Below the pieces are notes generated by a model. That model did no database searches. It was given only the letters and a program-made list of their open reading frames with translations, and was not told the origin of the DNA. From JAYPEY01 sp964519245 (GTDB lineage: Bacteria > Verrucomicrobiota > Verrucomicrobiia > Limisphaerales > JAYPEY01): a DNA stretch of 64,000 nucleotides. Where the stretch lies: NCBI GenBank assembly GCA_964519245.1, contig CAZFLK010000003.1, forward strand, positions 29,970-93,969. Direction: 5' to 3'. Position 1 is the stretch's first letter, and every line of letters starts with the position of its first letter. The position numbers and the translations under genes are program-made. Shown here piece by piece: positions 8,407-16,100 of the stretch.

Positions 8407-8821
8407 TCCCAGGTTGTCCGTCAGGGCCGGCGGACGAGATGTCGTAGCCGGAGGTGTTGACCTTGCCGGGGCTCTCGTAGATGTAGGGGTTGCCCCAGGG
8501 GTCCAGCGGGACCTCCTTCACGTAGGGGCCGTTCCACTCCTGCGCATTGCCGGGCTGGCTGACGAGCTCGTTCAGCCCGTTGGCGCCGCTGGGGTAGTAG
8601 CCGTTGTCCACCTCGAACACATCCAGCGCCGTCTCGAAGTTGTCGATCTGGGTGACGGCGGCGGTGACCTTGGCCTGCTTTCCTCGATTGGCGAACTTGG
8701 GCACCACGACCGCGGCCAGGGCGGCCAGGATCACGAGCACAAGCAGGAGTTCGACGAGGGTGAAACCGGCGCGGCGTCGACGCGCGGCCGGGAGGGTGGT
8801 TCGGTTGGTTCTGAGTTTCAT
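8369..8821 (-). CDS. gspG: Major pseudopilin GspG
   Basis: This 150-aa protein has the canonical type II signature. The leader ends in AG|FTLVELLLVLVILAALAAVVVP, followed by KVTAAVTQIDNFETALDVF, DNGYYPSG, the VPLDPWGNPY motif and the C-terminal DISSAGPDGQPGNEDDI loop, which in GspG binds calcium. GspG polymerises into the pseudopilus that pushes substrates through the secretin. It lies 57 bp downstream of gspF. The gap contains a TTGACG-like element that could be an internal promoter, but no convincing -10 was found. Confidence 0.93.
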   Translation of the reverse strand: MKLRTNRTTLPAARRRRAGFTLVELLLVLVILAALAAVVVPKFANRGKQAKVTAAVTQIDNFETALDVFEVDNGYYPSGANGLNELVSQPGNAQEWNGPYVKEVPLDPWGNPYIYESPGKVNTSGYDISSAGPDGQPGNEDDITNWSTGN

Positions 8822-8878
8822 AAGCGTTGGGGTTGTCTGGTTGAATTCGTCAAAAATGCGGTTCTAAAGCTCCACATT

Positions 8879-10114
8879 TCACTTGATGTGATCCTGCAAT
8901 GAGAAAATGGGAAGCACCATGCCGATGAAGATGGTTCCGATGAAGCCGGCGATAAAGAAGAGCATCAGCGGTTCGGTCAGGGCCACGGCGGTCTTGAGTT
9001 GACGGTCGAGGTCGGTTTCGGCGACATCGGCGATGCGGACGAGCTCTTCATCCAGGCGGCCGCTTTCTTCGGCGACGCCGATCATTTCCAGGATGGAGCC
9101 GGGGAACAGGTCCTTGCTCGAACCAAGACTTGGTCCCAATGCGCCGCCTTTCTTCACGGCGTCGATGGAGGAGGTGATGGTGTCGGTCAGGATCTGGTTG
9201 CCGATGGCCTTGCTGGCGACGGTGAGGGCGTTGATCAGGGAGACGCCGGCGCCGAGCAGTGTGCCGAGCATGCGGCAGAACCGGGCCATGGCATAGCGCG
9301 CGACCAGATTGCCGATGACGGGAAACCTGAGAATGGCGTGCTCACGCGAGCGGCGGCCCGCGTCCGAGGTCAGCCACTTGCGGAGGCCGACGAAGGCCAG
9401 GACCATGCCGACCACGCCCCAGGCCGCATAGGCGGAGGTCATGAAATCGCTGGTTCCCACGATGACGCGCGTCAACCAGGGCAGTTCGGCGCCGAAGCCT
9501 TCGAACAGGGTCTGAAAGCGCGGGATGAAGAAGACCATCAGGAACACCAGCACACCCAAGGCCATCAGCAACAGGATTGCGGGGTAGAGGAGCGCGGTCA
9601 TGACCTTCGCCTTCATCTCCTTTTCCCGGGCCTGGAAATCCGCGATCTGGTTGAGGACGAGGTCCAGGAAGCCGCCGGTCTCGCCGGCCTGCACCATGGC
9701 GGTATAGATTTTCGGGAAGGTGTCCGGCGACTTGGCCATGGCCTCGTTCAACGCCATGCCGTCGATGACGAGGTCGTGGATTTCCTTCCACTTTGCCTTG
9801 GCGGTTGGGGAGCCTGCCTCCTTGTGGAGGATCGTCAACGCGCGGCTCAACGGGAGGCCGGCGGAGAGCAGGCTGGAAAGCAGGCGGGTGAAGTTCTCCA
9901 ACATCGAAGGCGTGACTCTCTTCGATTGCCAGGGGAGTCCGGCGCCGTCCTCCTTCTTTTTCGCGCCGCCCCTGCCGGCTCCTTCGATGACTTTCAGCGG
10001 ATCGAGGCCCTGTTTCTCCAGTTGGCGGATGGCTTCCGCGCGGCCGCCGGCGTCGATCGTTCCTTCCGTGACGCCGCCGCCCGTCGCAATCGCTTTGTAG
10101 GTGAAGACGGCCAT
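8879..10114 (-). CDS. gspF: Inner-membrane platform protein GspF
   Basis: This 411-aa polytopic protein starts MAVFTYKAIATGGGV, the standard GspF/PilC opening. It has two homologous T2SF domains. The first contains FTRLLSSLLSAGLPLSRALTI and VQAGETGGFLDLVL; the second contains RFCRMLGTLLGAGVSLINAL and IGVAEESGRLDEEL. Three membrane helices are visible (VMTALLYPAILLLMALGVLVF, AWGVVGMVLAFVGL and the C-terminal LMLFFIAGFIGTIFIGMVLP). The ATG at 10112-10114 is chosen because the upstream in-frame extension is translated heptamer repeat. It is separated from gspE by a 244-bp structured repeat region, which may weaken co-transcription. Confidence 0.93.
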   Translation of the reverse strand: MAVFTYKAIATGGGVTEGTIDAGGRAEAIRQLEKQGLDPLKVIEGAGRGGAKKKEDGAGLPWQSKRVTPSMLENFTRLLSSLLSAGLPLSRALTILHKEAGSPTAKAKWKEIHDLVIDGMALNEAMAKSPDTFPKIYTAMVQAGETGGFLDLVLNQIADFQAREKEMKAKVMTALLYPAILLLMALGVLVFLMVFFIPRFQTLFEGFGAELPWLTRVIVGTSDFMTSAYAAWGVVGMVLAFVGLRKWLTSDAGRRSREHAILRFPVIGNLVARYAMARFCRMLGTLLGAGVSLINALTVASKAIGNQILTDTITSSIDAVKKGGALGPSLGSSKDLFPGSILEMIGVAEESGRLDEELVRIADVAETDLDRQLKTAVALTEPLMLFFIAGFIGTIFIGMVLPIFSLQDHIK

Positions 10115-10358
10115 CGGATTAAATCCCAATCTCCAAGCTCCAAGCTCCAAAAAAGCTCCCAATCTCAAGCTTCAAAGGGGCTTGCGAGATCGTGTGCCGT
10201 TGGATCGGGCAAACGACTGGATGGGAAAGAGCATGTCCCCGACTCTTCCATGACTGATTTGGCGGGGATTGATTTGGAATTGGGAGCTTGGAGCTTGGAG
10301 CTTGGCGCTTATCCCCGCCTGGAGCTTGAGATTTGGAGCCTGAGATTTGGAGCTTCAT
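10115..10358. repeat. Heptamer-based inverted repeat between gspE and gspF
   Basis: The 244-bp intergenic stretch holds tandem heptamers. CAAGCTC is repeated around 10134-10147, and GAGCTTG occurs three times at 10284-10304. The two arms, about 10133-10163 and 10279-10305, are almost perfect reverse complements, differing by a 4-nt insertion in the left arm. They would fold into a long stem closing a loop of about 115 nt. Further degenerate copies (TTGGAGC, TTGAGATTTGGAG) run to the gspE stop. No gene is supported here: open frames through it are translations of the repeat. It may be a mobile or regulatory repeat, or an mRNA structure within the operon. Confidence 0.8.
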
Positions 10359-12023
10359 CTAGTCTCCTGTCTGGTCCTTGGTGACGCGCATGACCTCGTA
10401 AGGCGTGGTGACGCCCTTGGCGACCAGGCGCCAGCCGTCGTCGTTCAGGGTGCGCATGCCTTTCCTGATGGCGGCTTCCTTGAGTTGGCCGGAGGAGACC
10501 TCCTCCAAAATCATCTCCCGGATCTCCGGGCTGAGGTCCATGAGTTCGAAAATGGCGTGACGACCGGCGTAGCCCGTGTTGCGGCAGGCTTCGCAGCCCG
10601 CATCCTTGTAAATGGTCGATCCTTCCAGCCCGGGAATACGGCGTTTCAAGGCCTCGGTTTCGGCGGCGGTATCCTCAACCTTGCATTTTGGGCAGAGCAC
10701 GCGCACGAGACGTTGCGCGAGGACCGCTTCGAGGGACGAGGCGACCAGGTAGGGTTCGACGCCCATGTCGACCAGTCGGGTCAGGGCGCTGGGCGCGTCG
10801 TTGGTATGTAGCGTGGAGAACACCAGGTGCCCGGTGAGGGAGGCTTGGACCGCGATCTGCGCGGTCTCCTTGTCGCGGATCTCGCCCACGAGCACGACGT
10901 CCGGGTCGTGGCGCAGGATGGAGCGCAGCCCGCGGGCGAAGGTGAGTCCGGCTTTCTCCGAGACCTGGATCTGGTTGACGCCCTTGAGCTGATACTCGAC
11001 CGGATCCTCGATGGTGATGATCTTGCGGACGGAGTCGTTGATCTGGTTCAGGGCGGTGTAAAGCGTTGAGGTTTTGCCGCTGCCGGTGGGGCCGGTGACG
11101 AGCGCGATGCCGTGCGGCAGGCCGAGCACCTTGTTGAAGACCTCGATCTCCCGCGCCCCCATGCCGAGCTCGGTCATCGGGCGCAATGAGGAATCCTGTC
11201 GCAGGAGACGCATGACCACCGCCTCGCCATGCAGCATGGGAATGACGGAGACGCGGACGTCCACATCGTAGTCGCCGGTGCGCAGCTTGATGCGACCGTC
11301 CTGGGGAAGCCGCTTTTCAGCGATGTTCAACTGGCTGAGAATCTTGATGCGGGAAACGATTGCGGGCTGGAACCGTTTGATCGTGGCGGGAACGGGGATG
11401 TCCTGCAGCACGCCGTCCACGCGGTAACGGATCCGGAACTCATCTTCGAACGGTTCCAGGTGAATGTCCGAGGTGTTGATCTCGATGGCGTCTTTCAGCA
11501 CCTGGTTGACGAAGCGGATGATTGAGGCGTCCTCGGCGGCGCTGTCGAGATCGCCGTCGTCCGCGTCCTCGTCAGCGAGGACTTCGAAACCGGCTTCCTC
11601 TTCCAGTTGGTCGATGGTTTCAGCGCCGACGCCGAGTTGCTGCTTGATTTGTTTCCGTAGCGCCTCGGACGGGGCCAGCACGGGTTGGAGGTGCAGGCCG
11701 GTGAGGGACTTGAGGGTATCGATGCCCTCGGTGTGAAAGAGTTTGCTGGTGGCGATGCGGACGGCGTCGTTCTCGCGCCCGATGGGCAACAATTCCTGAC
11801 GGGTCAGCACGCGGGCCGGGAAGGCGGCAAGCAGGTCCTTGTCGGGCTCGAGTTCCTCGAGGTCGTTGAACTCCAGTTCGTATTCCGCCGCGAGCCATTG
11901 CAGCACGTGCTCCTCGGATTCCGGCGTCTTCTGGTCGCCGTTCTCGACCAGCGCGGTCAGGAGCCGGCCGTCGTCCTCGGACAACTGCCGCGCCTCGATC
12001 ATTTCTATCAGGAGCTCCTTCAT
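10359..12023 (-). CDS. gspE: Secretion ATPase GspE
   Basis: This 554-aa AAA+-like hexameric ATPase powers pseudopilus assembly. An N-terminal MshE-N/T2SSE-N type domain (about residues 60-130) and an acidic linker precede the core: SDIHLEPFEDEFRIRYRVDG (Asp box region), Walker A GPTGSGKTS near 311-318, Walker B-type DPDVVLVGEIRD near 373-384, and the His box SLTGHLVFSTLHTNDA. A tetracysteine zinc site (CPKC about 30 residues before CEAC) is typical of GspE/PilB. It is the first gene of the secretion operon, and gspF follows after the inverted repeat. No PilT-type ATPase is nearby, which favours secretion over twitching pili. Confidence 0.94.
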   Translation of the reverse strand: MKELLIEMIEARQLSEDDGRLLTALVENGDQKTPESEEHVLQWLAAEYELEFNDLEELEPDKDLLAAFPARVLTRQELLPIGRENDAVRIATSKLFHTEGIDTLKSLTGLHLQPVLAPSEALRKQIKQQLGVGAETIDQLEEEAGFEVLADEDADDGDLDSAAEDASIIRFVNQVLKDAIEINTSDIHLEPFEDEFRIRYRVDGVLQDIPVPATIKRFQPAIVSRIKILSQLNIAEKRLPQDGRIKLRTGDYDVDVRVSVIPMLHGEAVVMRLLRQDSSLRPMTELGMGAREIEVFNKVLGLPHGIALVTGPTGSGKTSTLYTALNQINDSVRKIITIEDPVEYQLKGVNQIQVSEKAGLTFARGLRSILRHDPDVVLVGEIRDKETAQIAVQASLTGHLVFSTLHTNDAPSALTRLVDMGVEPYLVASSLEAVLAQRLVRVLCPKCKVEDTAAETEALKRRIPGLEGSTIYKDAGCEACRNTGYAGRHAIFELMDLSPEIREMILEEVSSGQLKEAAIRKGMRTLNDDGWRLVAKGVTTPYEVMRVTKDQTGD

Positions 12024-12142
12024 GCGGGGCGGGAATGGGGCGGGTTTCTGCGGGGCGCGGGCGCCGGTTGGCGGTTGGCGGCGATCGGGTCAGGGAGCAA
12101 GCGTGGGCGTCGGCAAGAATGACAGGGCGGGGTGGGAGATAA

Positions 12143-12172
12143 GGAAGGCGGCTCCGGTCGGAGCCGCCTTCC
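12143..12172 (-). terminator. Hairpin downstream of the GGDR-repeat protein
   Basis: A perfect 13-bp stem (GGAAGGCGGCTCC / GGAGCCGCCTTCC) with loop GGTC lies 17 bp after the stop of the minus-strand gene 12189-12797. On the minus strand it is followed by TTATCTCC, so the U-tract is weak. It separates the small-protein unit from gspE and fits an intrinsic terminator. Confidence 0.6.
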
Positions 12173-12188
12173 GGGGAATGGTGTTCGG

Positions 12189-12797
12189 TCAGCGGACGAG
12201 GCCCATCATCATGGCGATGCCTTCCTGCTTCACCGTGAGCAGTTCTTTCAGGTCGTCCTGGGCCTTCTCCAGCGCGGCCTGCTTGGAGGCGCGATCCTTG
12301 CGCAGGGATTCGAGCGCGGACTTGATCGAGCCTTCATTGCCGGATTCGACCGCTTTCTGCAGGGCTGCCACCTGCGGGCTGGGATCGCCGCCGAAACGGC
12401 TGCTGCCGCGTCCGCTCCGATCGCCGCCTCGGTCACCGCCTCGGTCACCGCCTCGGTCACCGCCTCGGGCTTGATCGCCTTCACGGTCGCCGCCGCGTCC
12501 GAAACTGCCGCGGTCGCCGCCCGGGCGTCCCCCGCGTCCGCCGAATCGGGAACCGCCGCGGGCGCCGCTTGAGGCCGCCGTGCGGGCCGCCATGACCCTG
12601 TCGATGCGTTCGCCAATGATGGCCCATTCATCGTCATTGGTGACTTCGAGGCGCTCGCGCATCATGTCCTTCATGCGCTTCATGAAGTCTTCGCGATTGA
12701 AGCCGCCGCGTTGCGGTTGAGCCATGGTCGAGGTTGCTGTCAACAGCGCGCAAACTGCGGCCGTGATTCCGATCATTTTCTTGAGTGTCTTGTTCAT
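12189..12797 (-). CDS. Exported Gly/Arg/Asp-repeat protein of unknown function
   Basis: This 202-aa protein has a signal peptide (MIGITAAVCALLTATSTMAQ region). A short folded part (FNREDFMKRMKDMMRERLEV, EWAIIGERIDRVMAAR) leads into a low-complexity region of GGRGG, GGDR and GGDRGGD repeats (residues about 85-135). A helical C-terminus follows (VAALQKAVESGNEGSIKSAL, KAQDDLKELLTVKQEGIAMM). The ATG at 12795-12797 is chosen because the signal peptide begins there. A perfect TTGACA lies 30 bp upstream without a good -10. The GGDR block comes from a 12-bp tandem DNA repeat. The helical parts look like those of small exported verrucomicrobial proteins, but I do not recognise a named family. Confidence 0.7.
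   Translation of the reverse strand: MNKTLKKMIGITAAVCALLTATSTMAQPQRGGFNREDFMKRMKDMMRERLEVTNDDEWAIIGERIDRVMAARTAASSGARGGSRFGGRGGRPGGDRGSFGRGGDREGDQARGGDRGGDRGGDRGGDRSGRGSSRFGGDPSPQVAALQKAVESGNEGSIKSALESLRKDRASKQAALEKAQDDLKELLTVKQEGIAMMMGLVR
12421..12468. repeat. 12-bp tandem repeat inside the GGDR protein gene
   Basis: The unit CCGCCTCGGTCA (plus strand) is repeated exactly at 12423, 12435 and 12447, followed by a partial fourth copy. It encodes GGDR units on the minus strand without disturbing the frame. Identical third-codon positions point to recent slippage or recombination. Confidence 0.85.
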
Positions 12798-12974
12798 CAG
12801 TGTTTTGGTTGATGGCTTGAATTTGTTGTCAAAGTGAGTTGGCTTGACTGCGATGCCGCCGCGCCGCATCAGTTACTCAGAACGCGAGGCGGGCGAGCCG
12901 GGTTTCAACAAAATCCATGTTTTTCAGCGGGCTTCCCCGTCTGGGCGCTGTCTTCTCCTGGCCTGGTTGGGGCG

Positions 12975-14087
12975 TTACCAGACCTCGATCGGGCCTTTTG
13001 GCACGGGAATTTCGCCTTGGCGCACATGGGAGGGCAGCGATTCGTCCATGAATGTGGGTATCAACGGCGCAGGGCGATAATTGGGGCGAAGTTCGCCTTT
13101 CTCATCCAGGAACTGCCTTCTCCACTCCAGGTATTCGTCCAGCGACTCCTCGAAATCCGCCCGGCTCGAGATTTGCACGACGCGCTTGTTGAACGGTTTT
13201 GCCGGGCCAAACCGTTTGGCGTACCAGGGGGCGATCTTGCGGAACATCAGGCAGCCCCGGGTCTCGCCGAAGACAGCGATCATGCGATCGAAATGGCGTC
13301 GCATGATGCGCAGCCGTTCCTCGAATGGCGGCTCCGGCTCCGGTAGGCCCGATTGGAGGAAGGCCTGTGTCGCGCGAAAGATCCAGGGATTGTAGAAGGC
13401 GCCGCGGCCGATGCTCACACCGGCGCAGCCGGTGCGTTCCAGCATGAAACGGGCGGCTTCGGGAGTGGTGACGTCGCCGTTGCCAATCACCGGAATGGTC
13501 GTCACCGCCTCGACGACCGAACGAATGCCCTCGAGATTGACCGTTCCCTCGAACCCTTGGGCGCGGGTCCGGCCATGGACGAAGATGGCGGCGATGCCCG
13601 CATCCTCCAGAACCTTGGCCAGATCCGGGGCCGTCAGGTTGGTGTCGTCCCAACCCAGGCGCATCTTGGCGGTGACCGGTATTCGGACGGCGTCAACCAT
13701 GGATCGGGCGAGTTTGGCTGTCTCGGGCAACTCGGTCATCATTGCCGAGCCGCCGCCGACCTTGCAGACCTTGGGCACCGGGCAGCCCATGTTGATATCG
13801 ACCGAGGACATGCCCTGGTCCTCCAGCCGGACGGCGGCGTCCCGCATCTCCTCGGGCACGCCGCCGAACAATTGCACCGCCAGCGGCCGATCTTCCGGAC
13901 AGGTTTCGATCAGCTTGAGGGCCTTGGGGTTCTTCTCAAGCAGAGAGCGGGCGTTGACAAGATCTGTGGTTGCAAGGTCCAGGCCGCCGATCTCCCTTAC
14001 CGTGAGCCGGAAGGGCAGGTTCGTGTATCCCGCCAAGGGTGACAGGAACAAGTTGGACTTGAGTTTGAGTTCACCGAACTGCGTCAT
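12975..14087 (-). CDS. dusB: tRNA-dihydrouridine synthase (DusB-like)
   Basis: This 370-aa flavoenzyme reduces uridine in tRNA to dihydrouridine. The TIM-barrel signature motifs are present: LFLSPLAGYTNLPFR near the start, PLAVQLFGG, DINMGCPVPKV with the catalytic Cys102, VTAKMRLGWDD, FVHGRTRAQGFEG, IPVIGNGDV and VSIGRGAFYNPW. A C-terminal helical domain follows and a short extension ends in PIEVW. The ATG at 14085-14087 is chosen because the conserved N-terminus begins right after it. A TTGAAC / 18 / GATAGT promoter-like pair ends 9 nt before this ATG, supporting the start and suggesting a near-leaderless message. It is transcribed divergently from the vWA gene. Confidence 0.93.
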   Translation of the reverse strand: MTQFGELKLKSNLFLSPLAGYTNLPFRLTVREIGGLDLATTDLVNARSLLEKNPKALKLIETCPEDRPLAVQLFGGVPEEMRDAAVRLEDQGMSSVDINMGCPVPKVCKVGGGSAMMTELPETAKLARSMVDAVRIPVTAKMRLGWDDTNLTAPDLAKVLEDAGIAAIFVHGRTRAQGFEGTVNLEGIRSVVEAVTTIPVIGNGDVTTPEAARFMLERTGCAGVSIGRGAFYNPWIFRATQAFLQSGLPEPEPPFEERLRIMRRHFDRMIAVFGETRGCLMFRKIAPWYAKRFGPAKPFNKRVVQISSRADFEESLDEYLEWRRQFLDEKGELRPNYRPAPLIPTFMDESLPSHVRQGEIPVPKGPIEVW

Positions 14088-14400
14088 GCGGTGGAGACTA
14101 TCGCACACGCCCGGCGACAAGTTCAATCCAAGGGGATGCGCCCTGGAATGAGCCAATCTTGTCCATTGTCGTTGATTCAGCGGTGGTGGGCGCAGCGGCT
14201 CTCGGGCGTCTGACGAAGGGACCGCTGCGCGCCGGGGGGCGCGTGGACGATTTGCCGCCAAAGACGGGCGCGACCAGAATAAACGTTGCCTCCATTCAGG
14301 AATTTGAGTAATAGCAACATCTAACGATCCGGAGCAGAGTGGTCGTTTCTTGCGAAGCGCGTTTGGCGCGGCAGGCTGCGTTAAACAGGATAACCGAATC
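14088..14400. other. Divergent intergenic region dusB / vWA gene
   Basis: This 313-bp gene-free stretch holds the dusB promoter candidate at its left end. It has no recognisable coding remnant, RNA or strong repeat, and no convincing promoter for the vWA gene was seen. The strongly GC-rich central part (14200-14270) reads open in several frames but matches no family I know. Confidence 0.6.
14097..14126 (-). promoter_or_regulatory. Candidate dusB promoter
   Basis: On the minus strand, TTGAAC (14121-14126) and GATAGT (14097-14102) are separated by 18 bp. The -10 element ends 9 nt before the dusB ATG, leaving room for only a few nucleotides of leader. No Shine-Dalgarno sequence is visible between them. 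Confidence 0.4.
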
Positions 14401-15237
14401 ATGCCTTATTCAGCGGAAATCAGTCGTTCCAATCCCAGCTGCTTTATCTTCCTGATTGACCAGTCGGGGTCGATGGTCGAGCCGATTTCGGGCGGCGACG
14501 GCAGGCGCAAGTGCGACGTTGTCTCCGACTCCATCAATCGCCTGTTGCACAACCTCATCATCAAGTGCGCCCGCGGTGAGGGGATTCGCGATTTTTATGA
14601 GCTTGCGGTGATCGGTTACGGCGCGCAGGTGGCTCCGGGATTCAGCGGTCCCTTGGCAGGACGTGATATTGTCGCTCTCAGCGAGGTCGCCAACAATCCG
14701 GCCCGGGTTGAGGAGCGGATCAAGGAGTTGGACGATGGGGCAGGCGGCGTCATCCAGCAGAAAACCAAGTTTCCGGTCTGGTTCGAGCCGGTGGCCAAGG
14801 GCACGACACCTATGGGCGGCGCCTTGGATCTGGCTCATCACCTGCTCTCCGGTTGGTGCCAGCAGCGCAACTACTCCTACCCGCCCATTGTGATCAATAT
14901 TTCGGACGGTGAAGCAACCGACTTCGGGCCCGAGCCGCAGGCCGAGGCTCTGACCTCGCTGCATACCTCGGATGGCAATGTGTTGCTTCTCAACATCCAC
15001 ATTTCTGGCGAGAACATGACGCCGATCGTTTTCCCTGACACGGATGAGGATCTTTCGGATGAGTTTGCCAGGACCCTTTTCCAGGTATCGAGCGTCCTGC
15101 CGCCGGGCATGCGCGAGTTGGCCAAGAATGAAAGCCTTGACCTCAACGAGGGCGCCCGCGGATTCGCATTCAATGCGGACATGATCGAGCTGATTCGGTT
15201 CCTCGATATCGGCACGCGTTCCAGCACGATGCGCTAA
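14401..15237 (+). CDS. TerY-like von Willebrand factor A domain protein
   Basis: This 278-aa cytoplasmic protein is almost entirely one vWA domain. The metal-ion-dependent adhesion site is complete: FIFLIDQSGSMVE (DxSxS), the Thr in KGTTPMGGAL and the Asp in ISDGEATD. There is no signal peptide or membrane helix. The ATG at 14401 directly precedes MPYSAEISRSN. A PP2C phosphatase gene (15 bp downstream) and a protein-kinase-like gene follow on the same strand, matching the TerY-phosphorylation triad. In that family the vWA protein is thought to be a phosphorylation-controlled scaffold; this role is inference here. Confidence 0.85.
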   Translation: MPYSAEISRSNPSCFIFLIDQSGSMVEPISGGDGRRKCDVVSDSINRLLHNLIIKCARGEGIRDFYELAVIGYGAQVAPGFSGPLAGRDIVALSEVANNPARVEERIKELDDGAGGVIQQKTKFPVWFEPVAKGTTPMGGALDLAHHLLSGWCQQRNYSYPPIVINISDGEATDFGPEPQAEALTSLHTSDGNVLLLNIHISGENMTPIVFPDTDEDLSDEFARTLFQVSSVLPPGMRELAKNESLDLNEGARGFAFNADMIELIRFLDIGTRSSTMR

Positions 15238-15252
15238 CAACTGAACCCCGCC

Positions 15253-16068
15253 GTGGAGTCCACCGTTCAAGTCTTCTGGACGCCAAAGAAGGGGAACACC
15301 CCGGACGAGTATGAGGACGCCTATGGCTGCGCCGTCGAAGAAGGCCGGTTTGCCATTGCGGACGGCGCCACGGAGTCGTCCTTTGCCGAGATCTGGTCCA
15401 CGATCCTGACCCAGAAATTTGTCGCCACCCCGCCGGTGGGCGAACCTCCCGAATCGCAAGTCCTTCAGGATTGGGTCAATCCCCTGCAACGGGAGTGGCA
15501 CGCCAACATCATGTGGGACCGCCTCCCTTGGTTTGCGGAGGAGAAGGCGCGCAAAGGAGCGTTTGCGACGTTTCTGGGAATTGAGTTCCTGGATGAGGAC
15601 GAGGATGACGAGGGCGTCATGGACAAGCTTCTCTTCATGTTCAAGAAGCAGAAGACTGCCGGTCCGCGCTGGAGGGCGTTGACCATCGGGGACAGCAACC
15701 TCTACCAGATCCGCGATGATGAATTGATCACCTCCTGGCCCTTGACCAAGGGGATTCAGTTCACGCACCGTCCCACGCTGATCTCCAGCAATCCCAAGTG
15801 CAACGACGGCATCTGGGATCACTTTCAGTTTCACGTCGGAGAATATGAGGAGGGAGACACCTTCATTCTTGCCACCGACGCGATCGCCAAGTGGTTTCTG
15901 GACCGCGTCGAGTTGGGTGAAAAACCCTGGCATACGCTGGGGCAGCTGAAGTCGGAGCAGGATTTCGAGACGCTCGTCTCCGAATTGCGCTCCGGTTTGA
16001 AGATGCAGAACGACGACACGACCATCATTTCCATCGCATGGGAGGAATCTTCCGACGATGACGACTAG
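15253..16068 (+). CDS. PP2C-family Ser/Thr phosphatase of the TerY-P-like triad
   Basis: This 271-aa protein starts at GTG. The PP2C metal-binding residues are in place: NTPDEYEDAYG, the FAIADGATESSFAE loop, LTIGDSNLYQIRDDE, ATDAIAKWFL and the terminal DDTTIISIAW motif. An acidic insertion (EDEDDEGVMDKLLFMFKKQK) sits between the first and second metal motifs and the protein ends in a DDDD run. It is predicted to dephosphorylate the product of the neighbouring kinase reaction. It lies 15 bp after the vWA gene and 32 bp before the kinase-like gene, so a three-gene operon is likely. Confidence 0.85.
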   Translation: MESTVQVFWTPKKGNTPDEYEDAYGCAVEEGRFAIADGATESSFAEIWSTILTQKFVATPPVGEPPESQVLQDWVNPLQREWHANIMWDRLPWFAEEKARKGAFATFLGIEFLDEDEDDEGVMDKLLFMFKKQKTAGPRWRALTIGDSNLYQIRDDELITSWPLTKGIQFTHRPTLISSNPKCNDGIWDHFQFHVGEYEEGDTFILATDAIAKWFLDRVELGEKPWHTLGQLKSEQDFETLVSELRSGLKMQNDDTTIISIAWEESSDDDD

Positions 16069-16100
16069 CGCTCTCCCTGCCGCAGCCCATTCCAAGCAAC

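Noticed and set aside
10119..10358. 79-codon minus-strand open frame between gspE and gspF
   Set aside because: It is a translation of the heptamer repeat arms (KLQISGSKSQAPG-like) and not a protein.
12143..12172. Hairpin considered as a transcription attenuator for gspE
   Set aside because: It lies upstream of gspE on the minus strand, but directly after the stop of the preceding gene and without a leader peptide. Termination of the upstream unit is simpler.
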